DNA from: Drosophila persimilis
Lineage: Eukaryota; Arthropoda; Insecta; Diptera; Drosophilidae
NCBI RefSeq assembly: GCF_003286085.1
Contig: NW_020825289.1
Location: forward strand, 3,224,001-3,288,000
DNA: 64,000 nucleotides
Reading direction: 5' to 3'
The notes beneath the pieces were generated by a model that was given only the letters and a program-made list of their open reading frames with translations, was not told where the DNA came from and made no database searches. Each line of letters opens with the position of its first letter. Positions within the stretch are counted from its first letter, which is position 1. Shown piece after piece: positions 1-11,910 of the stretch. A program made the position numbers and the translations under genes.

Positions 1-2282
1 GAAATTGTGCAAATATTCTCCTTTCAAAGATGGGCAGATGACCGCCATAGCTGCTAGGCCTTCCGAGTGTAATTTTTTTTTACTGCACAGGGTATATAAA
101 AGTCGGTGCTCCCAAGTTAGCTAGTGGCTTATGTTCGTGGTGGACTGCCGCCCCAGAGTCGGGGCCGCAGTGGCCACTCGAATTGTGCAATCCGTAATCA
201 AAGATGTGCCAGGTCATCCATGGTCCGACGGCTTTCCCGCTGGTTCTCTGGATAGGGGACACTCTATGTACGAGCATTAGGCAGTCTAGTGCTAGTCTGG
301 CAGCTCAGTCTTGGCTGTCTTTTCCAGGCCAACTTCTGTGACATCGATGGCCGTGTGTGGCCCAGTCTGGGAACAAGGCGCGTTGAGACCCCTCGCCGGG
401 ACTGGGCACAACAAATGTATAATGTATAATTACTAGTTTGCAAGTTTGGGTGGATTGAACAGTGAAGGATTGGGGAAATCTTTAGAGTGAAATGCCCATG
501 CGTTTAAAACATTCGAAACCCTTTTTCCATTCCTTTGCAATTGCTGTGCCAGAGATCCCAAGTGTGTGATCCCAAGGTGCGCTGCTCAATGAATCATCTT
601 CACGTTTGGCAACAAACTGCTCTAATAAACTATTCAAAATGTAATTCTGTAATAATTATTTGTAATTTGGCAAATTCGAGTCGAATCGTAGACCCCATGC
701 GTTTGCCTTTCCCACTCGGCCCAAGGCCAGAGACGGAACATTTAAAATTCTTGATCGTTTCGTCTGAAGAATTGCCAAATATTCATTTTGGATGTTTGTT
801 CATTATTGGGGAGGGGGGAGCACGACGTGCCCGTACTCGGAATTGATCAGTCTGTCATCTTGTACAAAACCCGAGCGGGAATGGGAATAGAGCGGCAAAG
901 AGCCGACATGGAGTGCGGGCTTTTAATGGATATATACTAGATACGAGTACACGGCAATCCCACTAAACTATCAGATACAAATACACCCAATCGAGCGGAC
1001 ACATTCTGCATATCATTTGGCAATACTGATGCCTTCGCAGACTCGAATCCGTTCGAATTCGTTTGATGTTTGAATATTTTGTTATTGTTTGCGGTTGTCT
1101 GTTTATACATCACTTTGTCAGACTCTGTTCATTTCCTAGACATCTGCTGTCTGCCGTCTGCCGTCTACTCAACTAGTTGGTAATTTATCAAAATGCTCTA
1201 GCTTAGGCTGCAGTCCTCCGGCTTAGACACACAGATACCCAGATACAGATGTGAGCAATCTGTGAGATTGCTGTGCAGTTGGAAAATGGCTGCAAATCAA
1301 ATGTGTCAGTCGGGCTCTGTTTGTCACCTTACTTTGGTTTTATCACCTGCACGCTGAGTACCTCCGTCCAGGGAGAAGGAGCTGCGACTGCAACTGGTTC
1401 TGGCACATACACGATTAGCCGTGGAGCCATTCTATTAACATATTGATTTGCCTAGGGCTCAAAATGATTGACAATTGTGTTACTATAATTTATGTAGCTG
1501 TCACTTCAGTAAATCTCACAACGCCCCTTTAGTCACGATATCTGCAATGTACGAGTGTGTGCATATGTACATATGTATGTATGTATAGTATGTGTATATT
1601 CACGAGTAGCCGACTGAAAGTTGCCCTGGGATGTAACTGATGAAATTAATTGAACTGCAACCAACTCCCAATTATGCAACGCACAATTGCAACTGGTTTT
1701 CTGTGTGCTGTGTGCTGTCTGCTGTGGCCTGCCCCCAACAACAATCAGATGCAATACGATTGAAAGAAAACCCACACGACTTTGACTTTGCCAATAATCA
1801 GACATCGTCATCCCCAATGATGGCGATGATCGTCTTCTGCAACGGCCTTATCGCTGCAACAGCACTAATGGCACGTTTTTCACGTTCACTTGATTTCCGT
1901 TTCGAGTGTAGCCACCAACATCATTTCCACCGAGAAATGGGCCATAAATACATATGTTGCTCGAAGCTCTTTCCATTTGTGTGGCTTTTCTCAGTCAAAT
2001 GCCAAATCGGTTGCGCAATCGAAAGTGGAGTTTCCTTTGGGGGCTTCTATCCAATGGAGGTCGCCAAGTCACCCGATGACGGCGCTGAGGTACAGATTAT
2101 TTCACGGTTCGCCCAGCTGAAATGTCAGCTACTGGGAGTGATTGTAAATTTTAAACTGAACTTTCAAAGAACTTTGAAAGGTTTGAATATTAACCTTTCA
2201 GCATCTCCTCAGCATCACCATTAGCATCCCCGTATCCAATAAAAATACTCCCAACCTTACCATTACCTTCTGACTGTTGCAG
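1..2282. other. Non-coding DNA upstream of the first visible ADAMTS exon
   Basis: No convincing coding exon is seen here. The first exon downstream opens in mid-frame after a clear acceptor, so at least the adjoining part of this stretch is most simply intron of that gene. It contains short simple repeats (for example TATG/TACA runs near 1565-1590). The open frames present have no recognisable domain and do not join in phase to the exon at 2283. Confidence 0.6.
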
Positions 2283-5200
2283 GGCCGCGATGCCACCCCC
2301 TATCTGGAACGCAATCGAGTGGGACGGGACGCCATCGACTCGGCTGCCGCCCTCACCGACATGGGCAAATATCTGTTTCGCGAGCGCCGCCTGCCAGTCT
2401 ACGACATCGCCGTGGCCATAACTAAGTAAGTGCTTCGGGGGATCCGGCATTGTTGTCGCCCTGTGTTTTGGTTTTCATTGCAGGATCAACGGCAGTTCTC
2501 TGAGTTCTCTGAGCAGCTATCGGCACTTCCCCTTTTACTCTTTATTAGTATATTAACTATATTAGAGACATATCCCCTAAAGATACATTCCTATAATGTC
2601 TTCCTGTGTCTAGGTATGATATGTGTCGCAGGCGTAAAGGAGGTCGTTGCACCAAGGGCACAGCGGGTAAAGAGATACCATGAAAATACTAGACCTAGAC
2701 TTGTACACACCCACACACACAAACACTGGTACACACAGATACACACTCAGAACAAATGTCATTACGGGTGTTTAACATATTTGAGTTAGTTTTTGGTTAT
2801 CACCTCTCCCCAGCTACAAGACACACTAAAAAAAGTCACCTAAATTTGCGTGTGGGTCTTAATAAATTACCACCACTACACAACACACGCACACACACAC
2901 GCACACACACACACACACACAACATACTAGTAAAAAATAGTTAATTCCAAAGCGTTAAACTAATTTGAGTAGCGGATCGGGCATTAATCGTAAAACCGGT
3001 TGACTTCTTTAGTACGAGTATCTTATATCAGTACCTGGCTCACGGTTGCATTGGTTTGCGCTTTGAATCATATATTTACATCAATACTAGCGTTTAAATA
3101 TACTTTTTACGTCCAACTTGGAAAGGCCTCCATGTGGTATCATTTGTAGACAAAAAGCGGTAGATGGAAGACTTAATCCCTAAATTAGTGTTCCCTATCG
3201 GCAGTTGGATTGGAATCTATAAAACTGGGATACGAGTATTGCGTACATTTCTGAACCCGATCTTTGCTTCACAATTCGGTGCGTCGAAGATAGATTTTTC
3301 TCGTGGCCCTTTCTCCGCTCTTGAAACGATATTAAGTAATGCTCAAGCTATGTGTGCTTGCCCAAACAATCAATATCGAATTTGGCACGCCCCCCGATCG
3401 ACAAAATAACAATCGATCAACGGCCAAGAGGAGATAATGAAATAAATGGTTCAGAAACCCCAAATCGAAACTGAAACCGAAACCAAATCTAAAATTTCTA
3501 CGCATTTTTGAACAATTTTCGCCCGCAGACTCGATATGTGCCGTCGCACCTCCGCTTATGGCGAATGTAATCGCGGTACCGCAGGTAAAGACCCCACAAC
3601 TATCATTCACTTCGTTAGCCAACAACTACTATGTATCTGTACAGACAAATGCAAAAAATAAGCACAACGAGCTGTGCAAACGCGCTAAAATAAGTAACAT
3701 TAAAGGCGGGCCCCGCCAAGCCCCAAATGCGTCGCTCCATCATCAACAAAATCAAGCAAATTTAATGAATTTCATGCACGTCTCTTTGTCTCTATTCTCA
3801 CCCTCCTCCTCTATCCAACCCACTCTGCCTCTGACACTGCTCCACCTCTCTCTTTCCGGCAAAGCGAACTAAACGAGTGCTTTTCGAGTAATCGCTGCTG
3901 TGCGGAAGCAAGAACAAGGGAATGTGCGCATGCGCTGGCGAACGATATCTTTGCAATTCTTCCTTTTCTCTGTGTAAATTATATATGTACATACATATGT
4001 ACATATTTCTTTGAAGCATTCCGTTTCGAACTATACATACATATGTATGTATGTACATACATACATTCACATGCGCGCTGAGCCTTTCTTCAGCGGTTTC
4101 TTCAGCGCTCCTAAGACTGTACAACTTTCCCACTGCTATCGATATTCTGTCGGCTTCCGTCTAAATGCTATATATGTATGTACGTTTTCCGAATTACTTT
4201 ATCGAACTCTTCTCTGTCTTCTGTGTCAACTGCATGTACATATGTATGTACATATATGTACTCTTAAACTGTTAATATAACCAATTTATTGAATTTCAGC
4301 TGACAAATAAATAATAAATATGAATGAAAAGTATCAACGATGTTTAATGAATAAAGTATATAGAAAGTCCACAATTGAAAAAAGGTTTAACATACATAAA
4401 TATATGAATATACTACTAACTGCAACGCTTCATTAGAACGAATTGCTGCAAGACACAAATTGCCATACAAATTAATTATTATTTTTATAAAAGCACTACA
4501 AAAATAAAAATGCTTTTCAAACTAGTTATATTGGGCTTCTGTTAATAACACTAATAAATCCATATACTATTACTAACGTTTCACCATTTTGGTTATGGGC
4601 TAGTCATATCTAAGCTGGAGTTTTGCAGTTTTAGCTACTAATTTTACACGTAATCGCTCTCACACATCGAATAACAATTCGAGACCTTCTCTCAGCTGTT
4701 GCAGTTATTGTCTACGGACAAGAAAATTATGTTTGAGAGTAAAAACGAATGGCCGAAATGGAACAAGACATCATAATTTTGGTTAATAACTGCGACAGCT
4801 CAGCGACGTTGCCTTAAGGAAATTGTCAACTTCCTGTTGGACAGAAAAGAAAATTTACACAATGTGAAAAAGGCCCGCAAAATAATTGCCTAATTTTCTT
4901 CATGTATTTTCTTTCGGAAAAGGCTTCGCCTACGTTGGCGGTGCCTGCGTAGTGAACAAGCGACTGGAAAAGGTGAACAGCGTGGCCATCATTGAAGACA
5001 CCGGCGGTTTCAGCGGCATCATTGTGGCTGCCCACGAAGTGGGACACTTGTAAGTAGTCCCACAGGAACATATATGCAATATAGGAAGCGACGATTGTAC
5101 TCCTAGCGGCTTTCCTTGACCGGCCGGCGAGCGGAACTCATTCTGCACAACTTTCAATTCATGTACTTAGTATCCCAAGTCCCTGATCAAAGACGTGTAT

Positions 5201-8200
5201 TTGGGGTTCACTTGTCCAGCTTTAACAGAAGCAAACTAAAAAAATAAAAAAAAAAAGCGAATAGCTTCCGCTGCTGGAAACTGGTCACTGAAACTCGTTT
5301 GCATTTCCGTTTGACATCATTCGGCTTGCAATTAATCAATTAACATTTTTCCCACCCGTCCACGCTCCTCAATCAAAATGTGTCTCTTGCTCTTTCACGC
5401 AGACTGGGAGCGGTCCATGACGGCTCGCCGCCACCAAGCTACCTAGGCGGCCCGGGCGCCCAGCGCTGTCGCTGGGAGGACGGATACATTATGTCCGATT
5501 TGCGCCACACTGAGCGCGGATTCAGATGGTCCGCCTGTACGGTCCAGAGCTTTCATCATTTTCTCAAGTGAGTGGATCTTAGGAACGGCTAGGATAAGAA
5601 GATTGTACTTGACTTGGCTCTGTTTCTTTCTCGTTCGCAGTGGAGACACGGCCACCTGCCTGCACAACGCCCCACACGAGGACAGCGCTCTGGGACGCTC
5701 TCTGCCAGGCACCTTGCTTTCGTTGGATGCCCAATGCCGGCGGGACCGAGGAACTTATGCCTGCTTCAAGGACGAGCGCGTCTGTGCCCAGTTGTTCTGC
5801 TTCGACGCCCAGACGGGATACTGCGTGGCCTACAGACCCGCTGCGGAGGGTTCGGCCTGTGGTAACGGTTATGTAAGTCCCCCTAAGTCACCTGTGATTG
5901 ATAGCCGCACTCTGCTTTCGGCCCGACTAACCCAAACATGTTTACCGCTACACAGCACTGTCTGGATGGTCGGTGCACCCCTCTGCCCTCCAACATCATC
6001 CCCGACTATGGAAACAACTATCGTTTAGTCTACAAGTGAGTAAAGTTTATTTGGTTTTGTTTATTGAGAAGACTGTTCCTTAGTAGTTTTGTTGTGTAAG
6101 CTAAGCATTCTACTTACTAAAACACAAAAATTTAGAGTACAAAGTACATACACGAATATACACAGAAAAACAAATTTTAATGAACAAACCTTTACGCCTT
6201 TACACTAAATTAAAACACCAACAACACCAAACACAAATGCAACCGTAGTAAAATCGACAGCAAAAAAGATGCAACCTCTGAGCCAACGGAAGACATTGAA
6301 AATAGTAGCGAAGAGGCCGAGTCGCAAGAAGATGAGAATGAGAATGAGAACGAGAACGAGAACGATGATGAGGAGGAGCAAGAGCAGGATGAGGGCACCA
6401 CTAGTAGCGAGGAGCAGCAGGATAATAAAGTCGAGCAGAGCTCAGACACCGCTTCGGCTTCCGCTGCCTCTGCTGGTACGTCGACATCTACAACGAAGTC
6501 GACGACAACGACCACAGTGCGACCCAAGGCGAAAGCGTTTGGGTACTTGCATCGCATTTTGCCGTTGTACGACGCTGAGAGGCAATGGCTTCAGAAAGAC
6601 GGAGTTTTGGTGAAGACGCGGACCAGCAGTAGCGTCAGCAGCATTAGCGGTCCCTCTGCTCCCTCTACAACAAAAATACCAAAAACAACAACCACACAAA
6701 CACCGAATCTCTTTCAAGTCTACACACATGAATTACGCAAACAAATTGAATACTACCTACACATGCTACAAACACAACAACATGCAACAAAATTGAAACC
6801 AGAACAAGAGCCACAACAGTCAGAACAAACACAACAGTCGATAGTTGAAATACCTTTGGTACAAAAACAAATTAAAAATTATAGTGTAACCAGCAACAGC
6901 AACAGCAACGGAGCAAAACAACAACACCAACAGAACACCAGCGAAGAGAACCAGAGGCAGCCGCAGCCGCAACAGCAACAGCAACAGCCAACCGATGAGG
7001 AAAATGAAGCCACTGCCGGCATTCAGAGCAATGAAGCGATTGAGCGGCAAAAACGTAAGTTCCCCATCCAATCCACCATAGCAACAACAGCAATAGCAAC
7101 TGCTGCAAAAACGACATCAGCAACAACATCAGAAACAACTGCCAAAGGGATAACAACATCATCATTTCTCGATGCGTATTTTAAAAAATTACAAGCATTG
7201 CATTCACCAACACTGGATGGCGCAGTAACGGCCACCAGCACAATCACATCCGTCTCTTCATCCGTCAGCTCAACAAGCAAGCAACATCCGCAACACCCGC
7301 AGAAAGAAGACAAATTTGATGGCAGCGCCTTCCTGAAACGTACGCCAACTCGGAGTAGTATTAAAGCATACAAAACTAGTATTAGCAATACGAGTATTAG
7401 TAGTAGTCAACCTCATCCACAAAATCAACAACAACAAAGGCCAAGCTACATTGGCGACACCACAAATAATCTGCCAGCGGTGTTGGACAGTGCGCCAAGT
7501 ACAACAGAAAGTACAGCTGTGCCCAAGAAACCCAAAATTAAAACACAAAAACTAATACGCCGCACACGAGTCATGTAACCATAAAGTGAACGCGAGAAAG
7601 TGACAGAGATGCTGATACGGAGAAAGACGCAAACAAGAAACTCTGCTACCACTTATTATAAACTACTAAATACTGCTAGCCAAAAACACAGTTGATCAGC
7701 TGCTTGCCAAAACCAAAACAAGAACCTTTCAACATACAATGTCAACGGCTCCTTCGTCCTTCGTCGTTCGTCCAACGACCAACGTCCACAATACCACACA
7801 CACAAAACAAAGCAACACGCAACACACACATGTACACATGTACATATATGTCAAACCGACCGATCCGATACCGATACCGATACCGAAAACGATTCGTTTT
7901 TCTTACGTGCGGTAAGCCAAACCAAACCAATCCAGCATTCAATCCGGTTCTTAACTTCCTCCTTAGCAGTAGTCTAAAGCTTTACTCTAAAGTATTTTCC
8001 GTTTTTACGCTGCCTGCCCTATAATAAATACAAAAATATAACCTTGGTTGCTAAGGGCGACATGGAAGTAGGAATAAGTGAAAATTAAATGATAAACAAT
8101 ACTCATTTGAAGCTCCCTATTCGCATACGTAATTGGCCATTAGCCATTTAGCTGTAATATGGAATATATTTTTAGCACTTGGCGTTGGAAATTGCATCGA

Positions 8201-9213
8201 TCATATCTGACATCTGCAAGAAACAAACATTTAACTCAGTAGTATAGGGACCGCTTAGTCAGTGGCCCCAGTTGTAGTTCTTGAATTATTGTTCCTTGAA
8301 TTTGCATGAAATATAATATTTTAATTAGCTCCTACATTTCCAACAAGTTAAACGAGAATTATCGACTCTTGAGCCTTCTTCATCAGTGACCGATACCAGT
8401 CAGAACTTGATGAAAACAATGTCGTACATTTGCATTAGACACATAGTCAGAACCTCATACAGCATGCTTGAAGAAAAACTGTCATCAAACTTTCTTTCAA
8501 AGATCAAAATCTCATCACTGATACTTTTTTTGCTATTCCGGTATACATATCTCTCGCCTCTATCTTTCCAAAATCGACACACGCCCACACTCAAACACAC
8601 ATACACACATACACACATGCATTCAAGCAAATCCAAACAGGAACAAATTGGCATTTAAACATGCGCACACATACTCGTACCAGCATAGAAACCCACAAAC
8701 ATACACGCTCTCCTTCTCACACCACCACCACACATGCATACTCGAACATACATATTGAGAGGAATATCGAAATATTGGAAATATATAGAATTGTAGCAAT
8801 TAAGTATTAGTTGATCAACAACAAATGGCATGGAATCAGAGAATAATCAAAACCAAACGCATTTTTGCATACTAAAAATCAAGCTGCAGAAGGCGAGAGT
8901 GCAACAAAAAGTAATTTGGCAAATGGAAGCGCATGGAATTGGAAATATAAAACTGAAATATAAATAATACACACGCACATACAACACCCACACTTCAAAA
9001 TGGCGGCGACTGCAACAAATATACATACATACATACTTACATACATATTACAATATAAAACAAATCCAGAAAATGTTCATTGATTCTGCACGCCCGACAA
9101 AAGTGATATAGCCGCATTAGATCTATTCTTACTAATTACGTTTTCCATTTTTTTATTTCCCCTTCCCTCCCCTCTCCAAAATAGTGGTTAACTGGAAGCT
9201 GTTTCCGTTCTAG
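2283..9213 (+). CDS. ADAMTS-like secreted zinc metalloprotease (5' end outside window)
   Basis: Reprolysin-type metalloprotease of the ADAMTS class, expected to be secreted and to cut extracellular-matrix or surface proteins. Exons: 2283-2425, then one of two alternatives (2614-2666 or 3529-3584), 4923-5049, 5403-5567, 5641-5872, 5956-6035, 6249-7054 and 9185-9213. The zinc motif HEVGHLLGAVHDG spans the 5049/5403 junction and keeps all three histidines and the glutamate. A cysteine-rich segment follows (5641-6035). No thrombospondin repeat is visible. The 6249-7054 exon encodes a long low-complexity tail: an Asp/Glu/Asn run, then Ser/Thr/Gln-rich sequence. The signal peptide and prodomain must lie to the left of the window. 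Family assignment is strong from the zinc motif. Muller C carries the ADAMTS gene stall (stl) in D. melanogaster, and this may be its orthologue, but I did not establish that. Confidence 0.85.
2614..2666 (+). other. Alternative ADAMTS exon A (53 nt)
   Basis: Preceded by a CTAG acceptor and followed by a G|GTAAAG donor. It joins the 2425 donor in phase 2 and the 4923 acceptor in phase 1. It encodes a loop with DMCRRRKGGRCTKGTAG, very like the product of exon B 900 bases downstream. Using both exons would shift the frame, so the two should be alternatives. Confidence 0.8.
3529..3584 (+). other. Alternative ADAMTS exon B (56 nt)
   Basis: Acceptor CCCGCAG, donor G|GTAAAG identical to that of exon A. 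It encodes DMCRRTSAYGECNRGTAG, one residue longer than exon A. The DMCRR start, the second cysteine and the GTAG end are conserved and the middle differs. Entry and exit phases are the same as exon A, which supports a duplicated, mutually exclusive exon. Confidence 0.8.
7055..7578 (+). other. Alternative C-terminal extension of the ADAMTS gene (retained intron)
   Basis: If the donor at 7055 (C|GTAAGT) is not used, the frame stays open for another 174 codons, through more Thr/Ser/Gln-rich sequence, to a stop at 7576-7578. If it is used, the pyrimidine-rich acceptor at 9183-9184 adds a short exon ending in VNWKLFPF and a stop at 9213. Both outcomes are in frame, so the gene may make two C termini. 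The long extension is low complexity and could be fortuitous, but about 520 bases open in exactly the right frame is notable. Confidence 0.55.
7579..9184 (+). other. Last ADAMTS intron beyond the read-through stop, simple-sequence rich
   Basis: No coding exon is visible. It contains CA/AC-rich and TATG-type microsatellites (about 7796-7850, 8575-8625, 8985-9050) and ends in a strong C/T tract just before the acceptor at 9183-9184. Confidence 0.6.
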
Positions 9214-10100
9214 CGAAATGACGGCTGTACAGGCAGCAATTGGAATTGGTTAGTAACAGTCACTGCCATCGAAATTGGAACAAGTTTTTGCAGTTAAAAT
9301 GTGTTTTAGCTAGAATTTATTATTATTATTTGAATGGAAAACTATTGATTGTTTTTAGATATAGCCACAACTAATTTAAAATATTGTCTGTTAAACGCCA
9401 ACGCAACAAAGCAATTTAATATTCATACGAATATGCGTATGAAATGTTGCTCAGTACATGCATACATATATTATGTAATGATTCGGTATAATTTAATTTA
9501 ATGCGAATTCTTGTAAAATAGTACACATTATTCTGTAAACATTTCATTCGCACAACTTTGGCAGACTACTTAAATTATTCTTTGAGCAAATCATCAAACA
9601 AGACGAACAAAAATAATTATAATCCCACTTTCCAATGTGATAAACATATAATTTGTACTCTTTACTAAAATATATTTATCGTTTTTTGTTTGAAAATTGC
9701 TTAAAAAGGTGGAGAATTGTCCGTTGATACCTTGCCGCACTTTGCCTACAAGAAAACTTAAAATTCCATTTCATTGATGTATTAAAATTGTTAGAGACGT
9801 ACATTCTTAAACAATCATTACTTTATAGTTACGTAGTATAATGTTTGATACAAAAAAAATATATACAAAATAAGTTTTAGTTGTAGCTAATAAATGAAAC
9901 TGTACATTTATCAACCACACACCCACACAAAAAGAAACAAAAACGTATGCCTAAATATATGTATGTACATAAAATAAATAAATCTGTACATGAAAATACT
10001 TGTACATCTTTGATTAAACTGGGGATATGAAAATAAGAATAAGAATAAGAAGATAAGAATACCTCTCTAAAATATTTCAATGCGTACAGAATCAGGTTCC
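9214..10100. other. 3' UTR and intergenic DNA after the ADAMTS gene
   Basis: A/T-rich with several AATAAA-like motifs (for example near 9885 and 9970) that could serve as polyadenylation signals. No coding frame of note. Confidence 0.5.
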
Positions 10101-10141
10101 ATTGGAAATGTTTTCTGGGGTCAAGGTCAAGTCAACCAATA

Positions 10142-10475
10142 GTGCATAGTAAGGGTGTTAAGGGGTCGTTTCCGACCCCATAAAGTATATATATACTTGA
10201 TCAGCATCAATAGCCGAGTCGATTGAGCCATGTCTGTCTGTCCGTCTGTCCGTCCGTCCGTCCCCTTCAGCGCCTAGTGCTCAAAGACTATAAGAGCTAG
10301 AGCAACGATGTTTTGGATCCAGACTTCTGTGATATGTCACTGCTACAAAAATATTTCAAAACTTTGCCCCGCCCACTTCCGCCCCCACAAAGGTCGAAAA
10401 TCTGTGGCATCCACAATTTCGACGATACGAGAAAACTAAAAACGCAGAATCGTAGAAGATGACTATATCTATGGC
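10142..10475 (-). mobile_element. SGM/DINE-1-like non-autonomous element, left arm of an inverted pair
   Basis: Begins near a perfect GGGGTCG/CGACCCC palindrome and contains the CTGT/CCGT-rich block (10230-10263) typical of DINE-1/SGM repeats of Drosophila. It is a near-exact reverse complement of 10541-10857. I see no coding capacity. The DINE-1 (Helentron-derived) assignment rests on remembered hallmarks: the CTGTCCGT block, subterminal inverted repeats and a 3' hairpin. Confidence 0.7.
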
Positions 10476-10480
10476 TATTG

Positions 10481-10928
10481 TTTTCTTGATGCTGGCTATA
10501 ATAATAATACGATCCAATTCAGATTCCGCAGTCTAAAAGTTATGGTCATTCTCTACGATTCTGCGTTTTTGGTTTTCTCGTATCTTTAAAATTGTGGATG
10601 CCACAGATTTTCGCCCTTTGTGGGGGCGGAAGTGGGCGGGCAAAGTTTTGAAATATTTTTGTAGCAGTGACATATCACAGAAGTCTGGATCCAAAACATC
10701 GTTGCTCTAGCTCTTATAGTCTTTGAGCATTAGGCGCTGAAGGGGACGGACAGACGAACAGACGGACGGACGGACAGACAGACATGGCTCAATCGACTCG
10801 GCTATTGATGCTGATCAAGTATATATATACTTTATGGGGTCGGAAACGATTCCTTCTGGTCTTTACACACATCCACTTTTACCACAAATCTAATATACCC
10901 CAATACTCATTTTGAGTATCGGGTATAA
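10481..10928 (+). mobile_element. SGM/DINE-1-like element, right arm of the inverted pair
   Basis: Reverse-complement partner of 10142-10475 and a close direct repeat of 11459-11910. It ends in a small hairpin (ATACTCATTTTGAGTAT followed by CGGGTATAA), the kind of 3' hairpin expected of Helitron/Helentron derivatives. Confidence 0.7.
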
Positions 10929-10984
10929 AAACCATTTGTTCCTCATGCAACATCTTGGTATTGTATAGTCTTTGGTCAGTGCAA

Positions 10985-11400
10985 ATTGATTTGTTCCTTT
11001 TGGCTATAAAAATGATCTGATCTGATCCAGATTCAGCAATCTGATAGATATGGTCATTATCTATGATTCTGCGTTTTTAGTTTTCTCGAACCTGTAATAT
11101 TGTGGATGCAACAGATTTTCGTTCTTTGTGGGGGCGGAAGGGGGTGGGGCGAAATTTTGAGATATACGTTTTATAGTGAGATCTAACAGGAGTGCGGATA
11201 CTAAATTTGGTTACTCTAGCCTTAATAGTCTATGAGATTTGTGAATACCCCCAGATTTGCATCCTTTGCGAGGGCGGAAGGGGGTGTGGCGAAATTTTGA
11301 AACAAACTCGTCTCGGTCCGATATATTAGGAGTGTGGATACCAAATTTAGTTGCTCTAGCTTTTATAGTCTCTGAGATCTAGGCGCTAATGTTTTACTCT
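10985..11400 (+). repeat. Older, diverged SGM/DINE-1-like copies
   Basis: Two to three degenerate versions of the same internal unit (for example GTGGGGGCGGAAG near 11128 and GCGAGGGCGGAAG near 11269), each followed by a CTCTAGC..TATAGTC motif. They are more diverged than the flanking copies, so they look like an older layer. Confidence 0.6.
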
Positions 11401-11454
11401 AAGCAAAGCCGCCTATGCTACGTGTGTGTTAGAGAGAGACAGGGCGAGAAAGAA

Positions 11455-11910
11455 TGAAATTGTTTTCTTGATGCTGGCTATAATAATAATACGATCCAAT
11501 TCAGATTCTGCAGTCTTAAAGATATGGTCATTCTCTACGATTCTGCGTTTTTGGTTTTCTCGTATCTTTAAAATTGTGGATGCCACAGATTTTCGCCCTT
11601 TGTGGGGGCGGAAGTGGGCGGGCAAAGTTTTGAAATATTTTTGTAGCAGTGACATATCACAGAAGTCTGGATCCAAAACATCGTTGCTCTAGCTCTTATA
11701 GTCTTTGAGCATTAGGCGCTGAAGGGGACGGACAGACGAACAGACGGACGGACGGACAGACAGACATGGCTCAATCGACTCGGCTATTGATGCTGATCAA
11801 GAATATATATACTTTATGGGGTCGGAAGCGATTCCTTCTGGACGTTACACACATCCACTTTCACCACCAATCTAATATACCCCAATACTCATTTTGAGTA
11901 TCGGGTATAA
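11455..11910 (+). mobile_element. SGM/DINE-1-like element, third full copy
   Basis: Almost identical to 10481-10928, including the CGGACAGACAGACATGG block and the terminal hairpin. High identity over about 450 bases implies recent insertion or gene conversion/duplication. Confidence 0.7.

Noticed and set aside
1640..2224. 194-codon open frame in the presumed ADAMTS intron
   Set aside because: No recognisable domain, low-quality composition, and it does not join in phase with the exon at 2283.
2880..2930. Regular CA/CACG repeat
   Set aside because: Ordinary microsatellite, not a CRISPR or regulatory array.
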